In this document: piece by piece, positions 18,407 through 26,659 of the stretch
Layout: every line of letters begins with the position of its first letter
How positions within the stretch are numbered: the first letter of the stretch is position 1
Assembly: GCF_008040165.1 (NCBI RefSeq)
Contig: NZ_VRUR01000002.1
Location: forward strand, 372,001 to 436,000
Length of the DNA stretch: 64,000 nucleotides
From: Flagellimonas hymeniacidonis
GTDB taxonomy: Bacteria > Bacteroidota > Bacteroidia > Flavobacteriales > Flavobacteriaceae
Direction: 5' to 3'
Position numbers and translations under genes: made by a program
The notes under the pieces: generated by a model
Told to the model about the DNA's origin: nothing
The model's input: only the letters and a program-made list of their open reading frames with translations
Databases searched by the model: none

Positions 18407-18586
18407 CTAAACAGCTTTCTTGTATTCAGTCTCAGAAGACTCACGAGGCAGAATTTTTGTAAGCGCTGTATCTGAAGCTTTTCGAGCAGAGTTTTTAGTC
18501 TTGTTACTGGCTCCATTAACACTAAACACTAGCAGGATTGCATTAATTGCCAGTAAAATGAATAAAATGCTTAAAAATGTTGTCAT
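18407..18586 (-). CDS. 59-residue single-span membrane protein, paralogue of two micro-peptides
   Basis: A short gene with ATG at 18586 and TAG at 18407. The product starts MTTFLSILFILLAINAILLV, a single hydrophobic helix with a central Asn at position 15, followed by SVN and a polar tail rich in Ser, Lys and Thr that ends ETEYKKAV. The first 26 residues align almost position by position with the 27- and 28-residue peptides encoded at 34573-34656 and 34778-34864. It lies 16 bases upstream of crcB, and a TACTTTTG box precedes it by about 25 bases. The N-terminus is probably in the membrane with the tail on one side. Function unknown. The paralogy and the promoter argue that it is real. Confidence 0.72.
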   Translation of the reverse strand: MTTFLSILFILLAINAILLVFSVNGASNKTKNSARKASDTALTKILPRESSETEYKKAV

Positions 18587-18611
18587 TGGAGGTTGCCAAA
18601 CTATAGTTAAA

Positions 18612-18619
18612 CAAAAGTA
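18612..18619 (-). promoter_or_regulatory. -7 promoter box ahead of the 59-residue protein and crcB
   Basis: TACTTTTG on the minus strand exactly fits TAnnTTTG and ends 25 bases before the start codon. No clear -33 TTTG was found. Confidence 0.5.
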
Positions 18620-18700
18620 CGGCTTTTCCTATAGTCTACGAGTTGCTCTCTGATAAAAGTTGTAAAATGCTTGATTTTTGTAGGGAAATCAATATTGTTG

Positions 18701-18889
18701 TTAATTTTTAAGAAAGTGCTTAACTAGGAACAGGAATATTATGAATGTGATAAAAGAAATCAAAATCCATTTTACCCCTTTATAATTTTTTTGGTGAGTG
18801 GATTTGTCCTTTCTGTACATCGACGCTATAATGACAATAAAAACTACTACAAATAGTGCCGCAAAAATTAATTGTCCTGAGCTGAACAT
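18701..18889 (-). CDS. Small two-span membrane protein, unknown function
   Basis: A 62-residue protein with two hydrophobic helices: LIFAALFVVVFIVIIASMY (about 7-25) and WILISFITFIIFLFLVKHF (about 41-59), joined by a basic, polar linker (RKDKSTHQKNYKGVK). By the positive-inside rule the linker should face the cytosol, with both ends outside. The length, start MFSSGQLIF and helix-linker-helix design recur in Flavobacteriaceae hypothetical proteins, as far as I recall. It is divergent from the MazG-like gene. No function is known. Confidence 0.72.
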   Translation of the reverse strand: MFSSGQLIFAALFVVVFIVIIASMYRKDKSTHQKNYKGVKWILISFITFIIFLFLVKHFLKN

Positions 18890-18929
18890 ATTTTATATTT
18901 TTATGCAAAACTAAAGCAATTCAAGTATA

Positions 18930-19316
18930 ATGGAAAGTAAAATAAAGGCAGTTGAACTGTTTCATAACTCTTTTGGACTTGGTGTGTCCCAAAAACCCAC
19001 AGCCAATTTAGGTACTGACAAAAACCTACTTCGATTCAATCTTATGGATGAAGAAAACAAAGAGTACCTAGAGGCTGCAACTAATAATGACCTTATTGAA
19101 GTAGCCGATGCTTTAGGGGATATGCTATATATTCTTTGCGGTACCATTTTGGAACATGGAATGCAATATAAGATTGAAGAAGTGTTTGAAGAAATTCAAC
19201 GAAGTAATATGAGTAAGCTGGGGGAAGATGGCAAGCCCATTTATCGTGAGGACGGAAAAGTGCTTAAGGGCCCCAACTATTTTAAACCGAATATTCAAGG
19301 GGTATTGGATAAATAA
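18930..19316 (+). CDS. MazG-like nucleoside triphosphate pyrophosphohydrolase
   Basis: A 128-residue all-alpha NTP pyrophosphohydrolase-like protein. The metal-binding pattern is visible: two acidic residues in DEENKEYLEAA followed by EVADALGDMLYILCGTILEHG, which fits the ExxE...ExxD arrangement of the MazG/HisE-type fold. The ending SNMSKLGEDGKPIYREDGKVLKGPNY is also typical of this subgroup, where SNMSK joins the active site. It probably cleans modified or non-canonical nucleotides; the substrate is not known. It is a single gene that ends at a strong hairpin terminator shared with ilvE. Confidence 0.9.
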   Translation: MESKIKAVELFHNSFGLGVSQKPTANLGTDKNLLRFNLMDEENKEYLEAATNNDLIEVADALGDMLYILCGTILEHGMQYKIEEVFEEIQRSNMSKLGEDGKPIYREDGKVLKGPNYFKPNIQGVLDK

Positions 19317-19320
19317 AAAA

Positions 19321-19343
19321 GGGCGTCTTAGACGCCCTTTTTT
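19321..19343. terminator. Bidirectional intrinsic terminator
   Basis: Stem GGGCGTC / GACGCCC with loop TTA, six A before and six T after. It serves both the MazG-like gene on the plus strand and ilvE on the minus strand, which end on either side of it. Confidence 0.9.
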
Positions 19344-19345
19344 AT

Positions 19346-20410
19346 TTATACTTTGTACCGCCAGCCAAATTTATCTTCAGCTCGGTTGTATTGAATATCG
19401 GTAATTCGCTTTTTTAGTAAAGAAGCATAGCTATTTGTCAGTTCAGGCAAATCATAGTCGGTTTCTTTATAGCCAAAACCAGCAATAGGTGATACCACCG
19501 CAGCTGTACCAGCACCAAACATTTCCTTTAGACTTCCATTTTTAGCTGCTTCAACAACTTCGGTCACTGAAATTTTTCGAACTTCAGTCGCAATTCCTTC
19601 ATCTTCTGCAATATCCAAAATACTCTTACGGGTAATGCCGTCCAATATACGATCACTGGTTGGCCCTGTTATTAAAGTATCGTTTATCCGAACAAATATG
19701 TTCATTGCTCCAGCCTCCTCAATATATTCATGGGTATTGTCATCGGTCCAAATAACCTGATTGTATCCCTTATCTATCGCCAATTGCGTTGGATAAAACT
19801 GTCCGGCATAATTTCCGCCAGCCTTAGCGTAGCCAACACCTCCATTAGCGGCTCTTGAATAATTCTCCTCGATCAGTACTCTTACCTTACCTGAAAAGTA
19901 TGCGCCTGAAGGGGCACAAGCAATAATAAATTTATATTCATCTGCTGGTGAAGCATGAAACCCCGTTCCCGAAGCCAGGATAAAAGGTCGCACATATAAA
20001 GAACTTCCAGGGTTTTGCGGAATCCAATCACTATCCAATTGTAAAAGCGTAGTGAGTCCTTCCATAAAATATTCTTCAGGAAGTTCAGGTATGGCAATTC
20101 GCTTGGCCGATTTGTTCAATCGTTTAAAATTTTCTAATGGCCTAAATAACCAGATGCTGCCTTCATCGTCCTTATAGGCTTTCATACCTTCAAAAATGGA
20201 TTGCCCATAATGGAATATTTTTGCGGAAGGATCCAGTGTCAAAGGCTGATATGGCATTATCTTGGGAGCATTCCACTTCCCGTCCTTATAATCACAGACT
20301 AGCATATGGTCGCTATAAACACTACCAAAAGGGAGATTGTCAAAATCAACCTCATTGATTTTTGAAACTTTTGCTTTTTCAACCATCACAGTATTTGTCA
20401 TTGTTCCCAT
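19346..20410 (-). CDS. ilvE: Branched-chain amino acid aminotransferase
   Basis: PLP-dependent transamination between 2-oxoglutarate and Leu, Ile or Val. About 354 residues from the ATG at 20410; ATGs at 20443 and 20401 are alternatives, and the extra N-terminal residues of the longest form (MFNFIGSNSLS) are not typical. The Schiff-base Lys lies in GYAKAGGNYAGQF, about residue 196. Other marks are FHYGQSIFEGMKAYK, the Arg in LYVRPF, EYIEEAGAMNIF and the late TGPTSDRILDGITRKS. It belongs to the long, class II BCAT group common in Bacteroidetes. It ends at a shared terminator and is otherwise alone. Confidence 0.95.
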   Translation of the reverse strand: MGTMTNTVMVEKAKVSKINEVDFDNLPFGSVYSDHMLVCDYKDGKWNAPKIMPYQPLTLDPSAKIFHYGQSIFEGMKAYKDDEGSIWLFRPLENFKRLNKSAKRIAIPELPEEYFMEGLTTLLQLDSDWIPQNPGSSLYVRPFILASGTGFHASPADEYKFIIACAPSGAYFSGKVRVLIEENYSRAANGGVGYAKAGGNYAGQFYPTQLAIDKGYNQVIWTDDNTHEYIEEAGAMNIFVRINDTLITGPTSDRILDGITRKSILDIAEDEGIATEVRKISVTEVVEAAKNGSLKEMFGAGTAAVVSPIAGFGYKETDYDLPELTNSYASLLKKRITDIQYNRAEDKFGWRYKV

Positions 20411-20603
20411 GCTTAAAGAATTTGAACCGATAAAATTAAACATTACGCAATAGCATTGCTTACTTTTAGATTAAAATTAAGCAGTTTCCGTCTGAAATTT
20501 TAAGATTTTCCCAATCTCTGATGGATTTAACATTTTTAATGCATCTTGTTTAAAAGATGGCAGAAAATGATGGCAATTATTGGTAATTATAGGATACAAT
20601 ATT

Positions 20604-21266
20604 TTGAAAAGAAGAATAATAGTAACAGGCGATGGGTCAAAAACAATCCAAATTGAAGATTGGGATGAACAATATCATTCCAAACATGGAGCTATACAAG
20701 AGGCCTATCATGTTTTTATAGAGCACGGATTGCGACTATTTAAAGACACTCATGTGCATTTGTTGGAAATTGGCTTTGGTACAGGGCTGAATGCACTGAT
20801 CACACTGTTGGAAATGAAAAAATTAAACCTACAATTAGACTATGTTGGCGTTGAGGCATTTCCCGTTTCTTTGGAAGAAGTTGCAGCTTTGGATTATTGC
20901 TCCCAGTTGGATGCGTTAGACACTCAGGAGTTTTTTCAAAAAATGCATGATTCAACATGGGAAGAACGTATTTCCATTACCAAGGATTTTCATCTTACAA
21001 AACAGATGAAAGATTTTAAATCGATAAATGACATCAATCTGTTTAATCTTATTTATTTTGATGCCTTTGGCGCCAGGGTCCAACCTGAGTTATGGACAGA
21101 GGAGATTTTTTTTAGAATGTACCAGGCCCTTAAAGACGATGGGGTGCTAGTGACCTATGCAGCTAAAGGTAGTGTAAGAAGGGCTTTGCAAGCTGTTGGA
21201 TTTAGGGTTGAAAGATTGCCCGGACCACCTGGGAAACGCGAAATGTTGAGGGCAATTAAAATTTAG
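20604..21266 (+). CDS. mnmD: tRNA mnm5s2U methyltransferase domain protein
   Basis: A 220-residue SAM-dependent methyltransferase equal to the N-terminal half of MnmC, without the oxidase half. It would methylate the nm5 group at the wobble uridine of certain tRNAs. Motif I reads LEIGFGTGLN; the catalytic segment is IYFDAFGARVQPELW; and the C-terminal signature YAAKGSVRRALQAVGFRVERLPGPPGKREMLRA is clear. The start is a TTG: an in-frame stop lies just upstream and no ATG precedes the conserved region. I choose the TTG at 20604 over that at 20580 because MKRRIIVTGDGS matches the usual N-terminus. It is divergent from ilvE. Confidence 0.9.
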   Translation: MKRRIIVTGDGSKTIQIEDWDEQYHSKHGAIQEAYHVFIEHGLRLFKDTHVHLLEIGFGTGLNALITLLEMKKLNLQLDYVGVEAFPVSLEEVAALDYCSQLDALDTQEFFQKMHDSTWEERISITKDFHLTKQMKDFKSINDINLFNLIYFDAFGARVQPELWTEEIFFRMYQALKDDGVLVTYAAKGSVRRALQAVGFRVERLPGPPGKREMLRAIKI

Positions 21267-21402
21267 GATTTTACTAAAGCAGTGTTAATTGATCGCTCCA
21301 TATTATCATAAATTTGTTTAAAGTTTAAACAATTGTGTTAAACCTTAATTAATCCCTGAAAAACAGTGGTTTAATCCGTTAAATTTGTTTCAAAATGATT
21401 GT

Positions 21403-22365
21403 ATGAAGGTGTTGATTACAGGTGCTACGGGATTAGTGGGCAAAGCCATAGTAAAGGCGTTGCACGAGAAAGGCATATCTGTGAATTATTTGACCACAAA
21501 AAGACAAAAAATAGGTTCGGCCAAAGATTTTAATGGTTTTTATTGGAATCCATCCAAAGGTGAAATAGATGTATCCAGTTTAGAGGGTGTTTCCGCGATA
21601 ATAAATCTTGCTGGAGCCAGTATTTCCAAAAGATGGTCCTCAGCTTACAAGAAGAAAATACTTTCCAGTAGAATAGATAGCTTACGAACTCTGCGCAAAG
21701 CACTTGAGCAGATTGATTCCACTTCAATAAAATCTTTTGTTTCAGCTTCAGCGATTGGGATTTACCCCAATTCCCTTATCAATTATTATGATGAAAATGA
21801 AGCGGAGGTTGATGATAGTTTTTTAGGTGAGGTCGTAGAAAAATGGGAAAGTGAAATAGATACATTCAATACCTTTAATTTTAGTGTTTCCAAAGTTAGA
21901 ATAGGTATTGTGCTATCAGTTTTGGGAGGAGCATTGCCTAAAATGGCACGACCTATTCAAAACTTTGTTGGGGCAGCCTTCGGAACTGGAAATCAATGGC
22001 AATCCTGGATTCATATTGAAGATTTAGCACAGATTTTTGTTTTTGTACTGGAAAATAAACTTGAAGGAGTTTTTAATGCAGTAGCTCCAAATCCAGTAAC
22101 CAATGCGAAGATGACCAAGGAATTGGCCAGAATTCTCAATAAACCTCTAATCCTCCCGAATGTACCCGAGTTTGCAATGCAGCTTATTTTGGGTGAAATG
22201 TCATACCTGCTTTTTGCAAGTCAACGTGTTAGTTGTAAGCACATTGAGGAAAAAGGGTTTATTTTTCAACATCCCAATATAGGTGCTGCTTTTGAGAACC
22301 TTTTTTCACCAGGAAAAAAGGACAACGAATCACAGATGACTTCTATGAATAAGGAATTTGTTTAG
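21403..22365 (+). CDS. TIGR01777-type NAD(P)-binding epimerase family protein
   Basis: A 320-residue SDR-superfamily protein of the YfcH/SDR39U1 group. The Rossmann motif GATGLVGKAIV is at the N-terminus, INLAGASISKRWSSAYKKKILSSRI carries the family's conserved NLAG..I..RRW-like stretch, and SASAIGIYPN is the catalytic-strand region. The C-terminal DUF1731 part contains VSCKHIEEKGFIFQHP. I start at the ATG at 21403; a TTG six codons earlier is less likely. Substrate and physiological role are unknown for this family. A terminator follows, so it is separate from grpE-dnaJ. Confidence 0.9.
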   Translation: MKVLITGATGLVGKAIVKALHEKGISVNYLTTKRQKIGSAKDFNGFYWNPSKGEIDVSSLEGVSAIINLAGASISKRWSSAYKKKILSSRIDSLRTLRKALEQIDSTSIKSFVSASAIGIYPNSLINYYDENEAEVDDSFLGEVVEKWESEIDTFNTFNFSVSKVRIGIVLSVLGGALPKMARPIQNFVGAAFGTGNQWQSWIHIEDLAQIFVFVLENKLEGVFNAVAPNPVTNAKMTKELARILNKPLILPNVPEFAMQLILGEMSYLLFASQRVSCKHIEEKGFIFQHPNIGAAFENLFSPGKKDNESQMTSMNKEFV

Positions 22366-22394
22366 CATTATTTAATAAAGGTATAAATAGACCC

Positions 22395-22417
22395 ATCCGC
22401 CTATGGCGGATTTTTTT
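22395..22417 (+). terminator. Intrinsic terminator after the epimerase gene
   Basis: Stem ATCCGCC / GGCGGAT with loop TAT, followed by seven T. It insulates the grpE-dnaJ promoter from upstream transcription. Confidence 0.88.
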
Positions 22418-22434
22418 ATGATTTCTTGTGACAT

Positions 22435-22468
22435 TTTGACATTTTTAGACAATTGGCAGTACTTTTGC
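22435..22468 (+). promoter_or_regulatory. grpE-dnaJ promoter with overlapping sigma-A-type and sigma-54-type elements
   Basis: A housekeeping-type promoter is present: -33 TTTG (22435-22438), 21-base spacer, -7 TACTTTTG (22460-22467). The same bases also read TTGGCAGTACTTTTGC, in which GG and GC are separated by exactly 10 bases as in -24/-12 sigma-54 promoters. The GC is 32 bases before the grpE ATG, leaving a leader of about 20 bases with GGAAA. Which sigma factor is used cannot be told from sequence. Confidence 0.6.
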
Positions 22469-22500
22469 CACTTCAAAAAAGGAAATAAAATAAACGGTAT

Positions 22501-23076
22501 ATGAGCAAGAAAAGTAAGGTTGAGGAAATGGACGGGGAGTTGAATGATTCCCAAATAGTTGAAAATCCTGAACTGAGCAAGGAAAGCACGAATACAGAAA
22601 ATGAGGTAGGAGCAGACACTGAAGCTTCTGTAGAAGATCAATTGCGTGGAGATTTGGCGAAGGAAAAAGACAAGTTTTTAAGACTTTTTGCAGAATTTGA
22701 AAATTTTAAAAAAAGAACTTCAAAAGAACGTATGGATCTTTTTAAAACTGCCGGTCAAGAAGTGATTGTTTCCCTATTGCCTGTTTTAGATGATTTTGAT
22801 AGGGCACTTAAGGAAATTTCTAAATCTGAGGATAAAGAAATGTTTAAGGGAGTGGAGCTCATCAGTAATAAACTCAAAGAAACTTTAAAAGGAAAAGGCT
22901 TAGAGCAAGTGGAAGTTGGAGAAGGTGATGTTTTCGATGCGGAGGTTCATGATGCAATTACTCAGATTCCGGCGCCTAATAAAAAGATGAAAGGCAAAAT
23001 AATAGATGTGGTCGAAAAAGGATTTAAGCTTGGAGATCGTATCATTCGACACCCGAAAGTGGTCGTTGGTAATTAA
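22501..23076 (+). CDS. grpE: Nucleotide exchange factor GrpE
   Basis: Cochaperone that releases ADP from DnaK. The 191 residues comprise an acidic, disordered N-terminal part, a long coiled-coil helix beginning near EDQLRGDLAKEKDKFLRLFAEFENFKKRTSKER (about 47-79) and a C-terminal beta domain that ends GFKLGDRIIRHPKVVVGN, the standard family ending (G..L..R..R.A.V.V). PVLDDFDRAL is also diagnostic. It is the first gene of grpE-dnaJ, six bases before dnaJ. dnaK is not in the window. Confidence 0.97.
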   Translation: MSKKSKVEEMDGELNDSQIVENPELSKESTNTENEVGADTEASVEDQLRGDLAKEKDKFLRLFAEFENFKKRTSKERMDLFKTAGQEVIVSLLPVLDDFDRALKEISKSEDKEMFKGVELISNKLKETLKGKGLEQVEVGEGDVFDAEVHDAITQIPAPNKKMKGKIIDVVEKGFKLGDRIIRHPKVVVGN

Positions 23077-23082
23077 GAATTT

Positions 23083-24198
23083 ATGAAGGAAGACTTTTAC
23101 GAAATATTGGGCGTATCCAAAGGAGCATCTGCAGCTGAAATTAAAAAGGCATATCGGAAAAAAGCCATTGAATTTCACCCAGATAAGAATCCGGGTGATA
23201 CCAAGGCCGAAGAAATGTTTAAAAAAGCAGCTGAGGCCTATGAAGTTTTAAGCGACCCAGATAAACGTGCAAAGTATGACCAATTTGGTCACGCTGCCTT
23301 TGAAGGTGGAGCTGGTTTTGGCGGTGGAGGCATGAACATGGATGACATTTTCAGTCAGTTTGGAGATATTTTTGGAAGCGCTTTTGGTGGCGGATTTAGT
23401 GGTTTCGGAGGTTTTGGCGGTGGACAACGCCGTGTAAAAGGAAGTAATCTTCGCATAAGAGTAAAATTAACATTGGAAGAAATTGCCAATGGTGTTGAGA
23501 AAAAAGTAAAGGTCAGGAGAAAGGTACAGGCAGAAGGAGTTACGTACAAAACATGCCCAACATGTAACGGAAGCGGACAGGTCACGAAGATTACCAATAC
23601 GATTCTTGGGCGAATGCAGACTGCGACTACGTGTAATACATGCGGAGGAGCTGGTCAGTCCATTGATAAGAGGCCTAGCGGAGCAGATGCACAAGGGTTG
23701 AAGACGGAGGAGGAAACGGTTTCCATTAAAATTCCACCAGGTGTTGAAGAAGGCATGCAATTAAAAGTTTCCGGTAAAGGAAATGGAGCCCCAGGAAATG
23801 GAATTCCAGGGGATTTATTGGTAGCCATAGAAACCGTTGAGCACGATACGCTAAAAAGAGAGGGTGATAATCTTCATTACGATCTATATATCAGTTTTTC
23901 GGAAGCCGTTTTGGGCAGTTCAAAAGAGATTGATGCCGTGGGAGGGAAGGTGAGAATAAAACTAGAGCCTGGAATTCAATCTGGAAAAATACTAAGATTA
24001 AGAGGCAAAGGAATATCCAGTATTAATGGGTATGGTAGCGGTGATTTGTTGGTACATGTGAACGTTTGGACCCCACGAGAACTCAATAGGGAGCAAAAAG
24101 AGTTTTTTGAACGCATGCAGAATGACGAAAACTTTGTGCCAAAGCCTGAAAAATCGGATAAGTCCTTTTTTGAAAAGGTTAAAGATATGTTCTCCTAG
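23083..24198 (+). CDS. dnaJ: Chaperone DnaJ with a reduced zinc-finger domain
   Basis: Hsp40 cochaperone, 371 residues. The J domain (about 1-68) has HPD at 32-34. A Gly/Phe-rich linker follows (about 74-115). The cysteine-rich region holds only two CxxCxGxG motifs, CPTCNGSG (158-165) and CNTCGGAG (184-191), instead of four. The outer pair, which forms zinc centre I, is replaced by [12 protein letters not shown] and by [13 protein letters not shown]. Zinc centre II is retained. The C-terminal substrate domains are normal ([39 protein letters not shown]). I believe such trimmed DnaJ proteins occur in other Flavobacteriaceae. Cotranscribed with grpE. Confidence 0.95.
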   Translation: MKEDFYEILGVSKGASAAEIKKAYRKKAIEFHPDKNPGDTKAEEMFKKAAEAYEVLSDPDKRAKYDQFGHAAFEGGAGFGGGGMNMDDIFSQFGDIFGSAFGGGFSGFGGFGGGQRRVKGSNLRIRVKLTLEEIANGVEKKVKVRRKVQAEGVTYKTCPTCNGSGQVTKITNTILGRMQTATTCNTCGGAGQSIDKRPSGADAQGLKTEEETVSIKIPPGVEEGMQLKVSGKGNGAPGNGIPGDLLVAIETVEHDTLKREGDNLHYDLYISFSEAVLGSSKEIDAVGGKVRIKLEPGIQSGKILRLRGKGISSINGYGSGDLLVHVNVWTPRELNREQKEFFERMQNDENFVPKPEKSDKSFFEKVKDMFS

Positions 24199-24381
24199 CG
24201 CATAAATGCTTTTCTGTTTAAATAAAAAACGTATATTTGAAACTGATGTTGGGAAACCAGCATCTAATTTTCTTTTTCATAGCAATTTTTTTCCCATCCT
24301 TGATTTTTTAAGGGTGGGTTTTGTTTTTAAAGGCGTAGTGGTCTTTTTGGGCAAATACATATCTTTGAAAAAATTGTTTAA

Positions 24382-25320
24382 ATGGATAACATCCTTGTTG
24401 CCAAAAACGTCTCCAAATCCTATGGAGATTATACTGCATTGAGCAACATCTCACTTGAAATCCCAAAGAATTGCATTTATGGGCTTTTGGGCCCTAATGG
24501 GGCTGGAAAGACCACTTTTATTCGCATCATAAATCAAATAACCTACCAAGATTCAGGAGAAGTTTTGTTTAATGGGAGCCCCTTACTGCCGGAACATGTT
24601 TCGCTTATCGGATATTTACCAGAAGAAAGAGGACTTTATAAAAGCATGAAAGTAGGAGAGCAGGCGTTGTATCTGGCCCAACTTAAAGGTCTTTCCAAAA
24701 GCGAAGCCAAAAAAAGATTAAAATATTGGTTTGAACGCTTGGATATTGGCGACTGGTGGAATAAAAAGATTCAGGAGCTTTCTAAAGGAATGGCCCAAAA
24801 AATTCAGTTTATTGTAACGGTTTTACATGAACCCCAATTGCTAATTTTTGATGAACCTTTTAGTGGATTTGACCCTATAAATGCAAATATTATAAAGGAT
24901 GAAATCCTACTGCTCAAGGAGAAAGGGACCTCTATTATATTTTCTACCCACCGGATGGAGTCTGTGGAAGAACTTTGTGATCATATTGCCCTAATACATA
25001 AATCAGAGAAGATTTTGGACGGTAAACTCTCCGAAATTAAAAAAGCATACAAAAACAATATCTTTAATGTTGGCTTGGAAGTAGCACAAGAAGGAGAAGA
25101 ATTTTTAAAAATCCTTGAAGAACGTTATCAAATTTTGACTTCAAGTTTTGATCCAAATGAAAAACAATTGGATTTTACCGTCCAACTGCCATCTAACAAC
25201 ACGGCTAAGGTTTTGTCCGACTTATCAAGTAAAGCAAATGTCAATCGCTTTGAAGAAACCATTCCTTCAGCCAATGATATCTTTATTCAAACCGTAAATA
25301 ATAAGGAAAATGATAGATAA
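24382..25320 (+). CDS. ABC transporter ATP-binding subunit (NatA-like)
   Basis: Cytosolic ATPase of an ABC-2-type exporter, 312 residues. Walker A is GPNGAGKTT (37-45), the signature reads LSKGM (133-137) in place of LSGGQ, Walker B is LLIFDE (153-158) and the H-loop sits in STHRMESVEEL. The last 90 residues form an extra C-terminal domain seen in NatA and drug-export ATPases. The stop overlaps the start of the permease gene by 11 bases, so translation is coupled. A TATCTTTG box 15 bases upstream may be a promoter element, but no -33 box is properly spaced. The substrate is unknown. Confidence 0.93.
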   Translation: MDNILVAKNVSKSYGDYTALSNISLEIPKNCIYGLLGPNGAGKTTFIRIINQITYQDSGEVLFNGSPLLPEHVSLIGYLPEERGLYKSMKVGEQALYLAQLKGLSKSEAKKRLKYWFERLDIGDWWNKKIQELSKGMAQKIQFIVTVLHEPQLLIFDEPFSGFDPINANIIKDEILLLKEKGTSIIFSTHRMESVEELCDHIALIHKSEKILDGKLSEIKKAYKNNIFNVGLEVAQEGEEFLKILEERYQILTSSFDPNEKQLDFTVQLPSNNTAKVLSDLSSKANVNRFEETIPSANDIFIQTVNNKENDR

Positions 25321-26653
25321 GCTGGGGCTAATTATTAAACGGGAGTATTTGGCCAAAGTGAGAAATAAATCGTTCATCATAATGACGATTTTGAGTCCTA
25401 TTTTAATAGTGGGAATGATTGTGCTTATTGCTTATCTCACCAAAATAAATGACAGCGAGAAAAGAGTCATTTCAGTACTAAATGAGAGCCAATTTTTCAA
25501 AACGGAGTTTAAGGCTACGGAAAGCATGTCTTATGTGCTTTTTGAGAATATTTCACTACAAGAAGCTAAGGATTCTACAAGTTCATTGGGATACTACGGA
25601 TTACTACACCTCCCCAACAAATCACAAATAGAGGGGGTTGCCAATGCCTCATATTTATATACTAAGGATAATCCCAACACTAACATTACACAGCGTTTGG
25701 AAGGTGTTTTTCAGAAAAAACTACGACAAAAAAGACTTGTAGATTTAGGAGTCTCAGTTGAGCAGTTTTCAGCGGTGGAAGAACCTTTTGAAATTAACTT
25801 GGCGACTTTTGAGGGCGCAAAAAGCGTTAAAGGGATTAATGAGATAAAGGTATGGATTGGTGGTTTGTTTGGCTACGCAATTATGATGTTTATCATCATA
25901 TACGGAACCTTTGTAATGAGAAGTGTTATTGAAGAGAAAACCAGCAGAATTATAGAAGTGATTATTTCATCTGTCAAGCCCTTTCAATTAATGCTGGGTA
26001 AAATAATAGGGACGTCCCTAGCTGGGATAACACAATTTGTTATTTGGATTATCTCTGCCTCGCTATTACTATTTCTTGTTGTGTTGTTTTTAGATATTGA
26101 CTTGGGCGCTATGGCTACAGAAAACACCATGACTCGGGGAAATATGAATGCTGTGGGTCAATTTCCTGCCTCGCCAGATAGCGACATGATGTTGTATGCC
26201 ATGGAAATCATGAATATTCCTTGGGCACTTTTGATAAGCTCTTTTTTAATCTATTTTATTTTAGGATATTTTATTTATAGCTCTATTTATGCTTCAATTG
26301 GTGCGGCTGTGGATAACGAAACGGATACGCAACAATTTGTTTTTCCAGTAATTTTACCCTTGATGTTAGGCATTTATGTGGGATTCTTTTCTGTTTTTGG
26401 AAACCCCCACGGACCTGTGGCGGTAGGATTTTCCTTATTTCCGCTAACATCACCAATAGTGATGCTGATGCGACTTCCGGGGGGAATTGGAGAAGGTGGA
26501 GTACCTTTGTGGCAGTTTATACTGTCCATTGTTTTACTTATCATGGCATTTTTAGCCATTGTATGGTTAGCCGCCAAAATTTATAGAGTGGGCATATTGA
26601 TGTATGGTAAGCGACCTACATATAGGGAATTATTTAAATGGTTACGATATTAA
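25310..26653 (+). CDS. ABC-2-type permease (NatB-like)
   Basis: Membrane partner of the preceding ATPase, 447 residues. One N-terminal helix (IIMTILSPILIVGMIVLIAYL, about 23-43) is followed by a large extracytoplasmic domain (about 45-180) and then five or six helices in the C-terminal half. The segment GTFVMRSVIEEKTSRIIEVIISSVKPFQLMLGKIIG is diagnostic of the NatB/YhaP-type family. Substrate could be sodium, a peptide or a drug-like compound; nothing local decides this. The gene overlaps the ATPase by 11 bases and precedes the mscS-type gene by six. Confidence 0.93.
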   Translation: MIDKLGLIIKREYLAKVRNKSFIIMTILSPILIVGMIVLIAYLTKINDSEKRVISVLNESQFFKTEFKATESMSYVLFENISLQEAKDSTSSLGYYGLLHLPNKSQIEGVANASYLYTKDNPNTNITQRLEGVFQKKLRQKRLVDLGVSVEQFSAVEEPFEINLATFEGAKSVKGINEIKVWIGGLFGYAIMMFIIIYGTFVMRSVIEEKTSRIIEVIISSVKPFQLMLGKIIGTSLAGITQFVIWIISASLLLFLVVLFLDIDLGAMATENTMTRGNMNAVGQFPASPDSDMMLYAMEIMNIPWALLISSFLIYFILGYFIYSSIYASIGAAVDNETDTQQFVFPVILPLMLGIYVGFFSVFGNPHGPVAVGFSLFPLTSPIVMLMRLPGGIGEGGVPLWQFILSIVLLIMAFLAIVWLAAKIYRVGILMYGKRPTYRELFKWLRY

Positions 26654-26659
26654 AGAACT

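Noticed and set aside
18420..18653. 77-codon plus-strand frame at 18.4-18.65 kb
   Set aside because: It is antisense to the 59-residue membrane protein, which has paralogues and a promoter; the plus-strand product lacks protein-like features.
24206..24442. 78-codon frame in the gap before the ABC transporter
   Set aside because: It overlaps the ATPase start by 60 bases in another frame and has a composition typical of AT-rich intergenic DNA.
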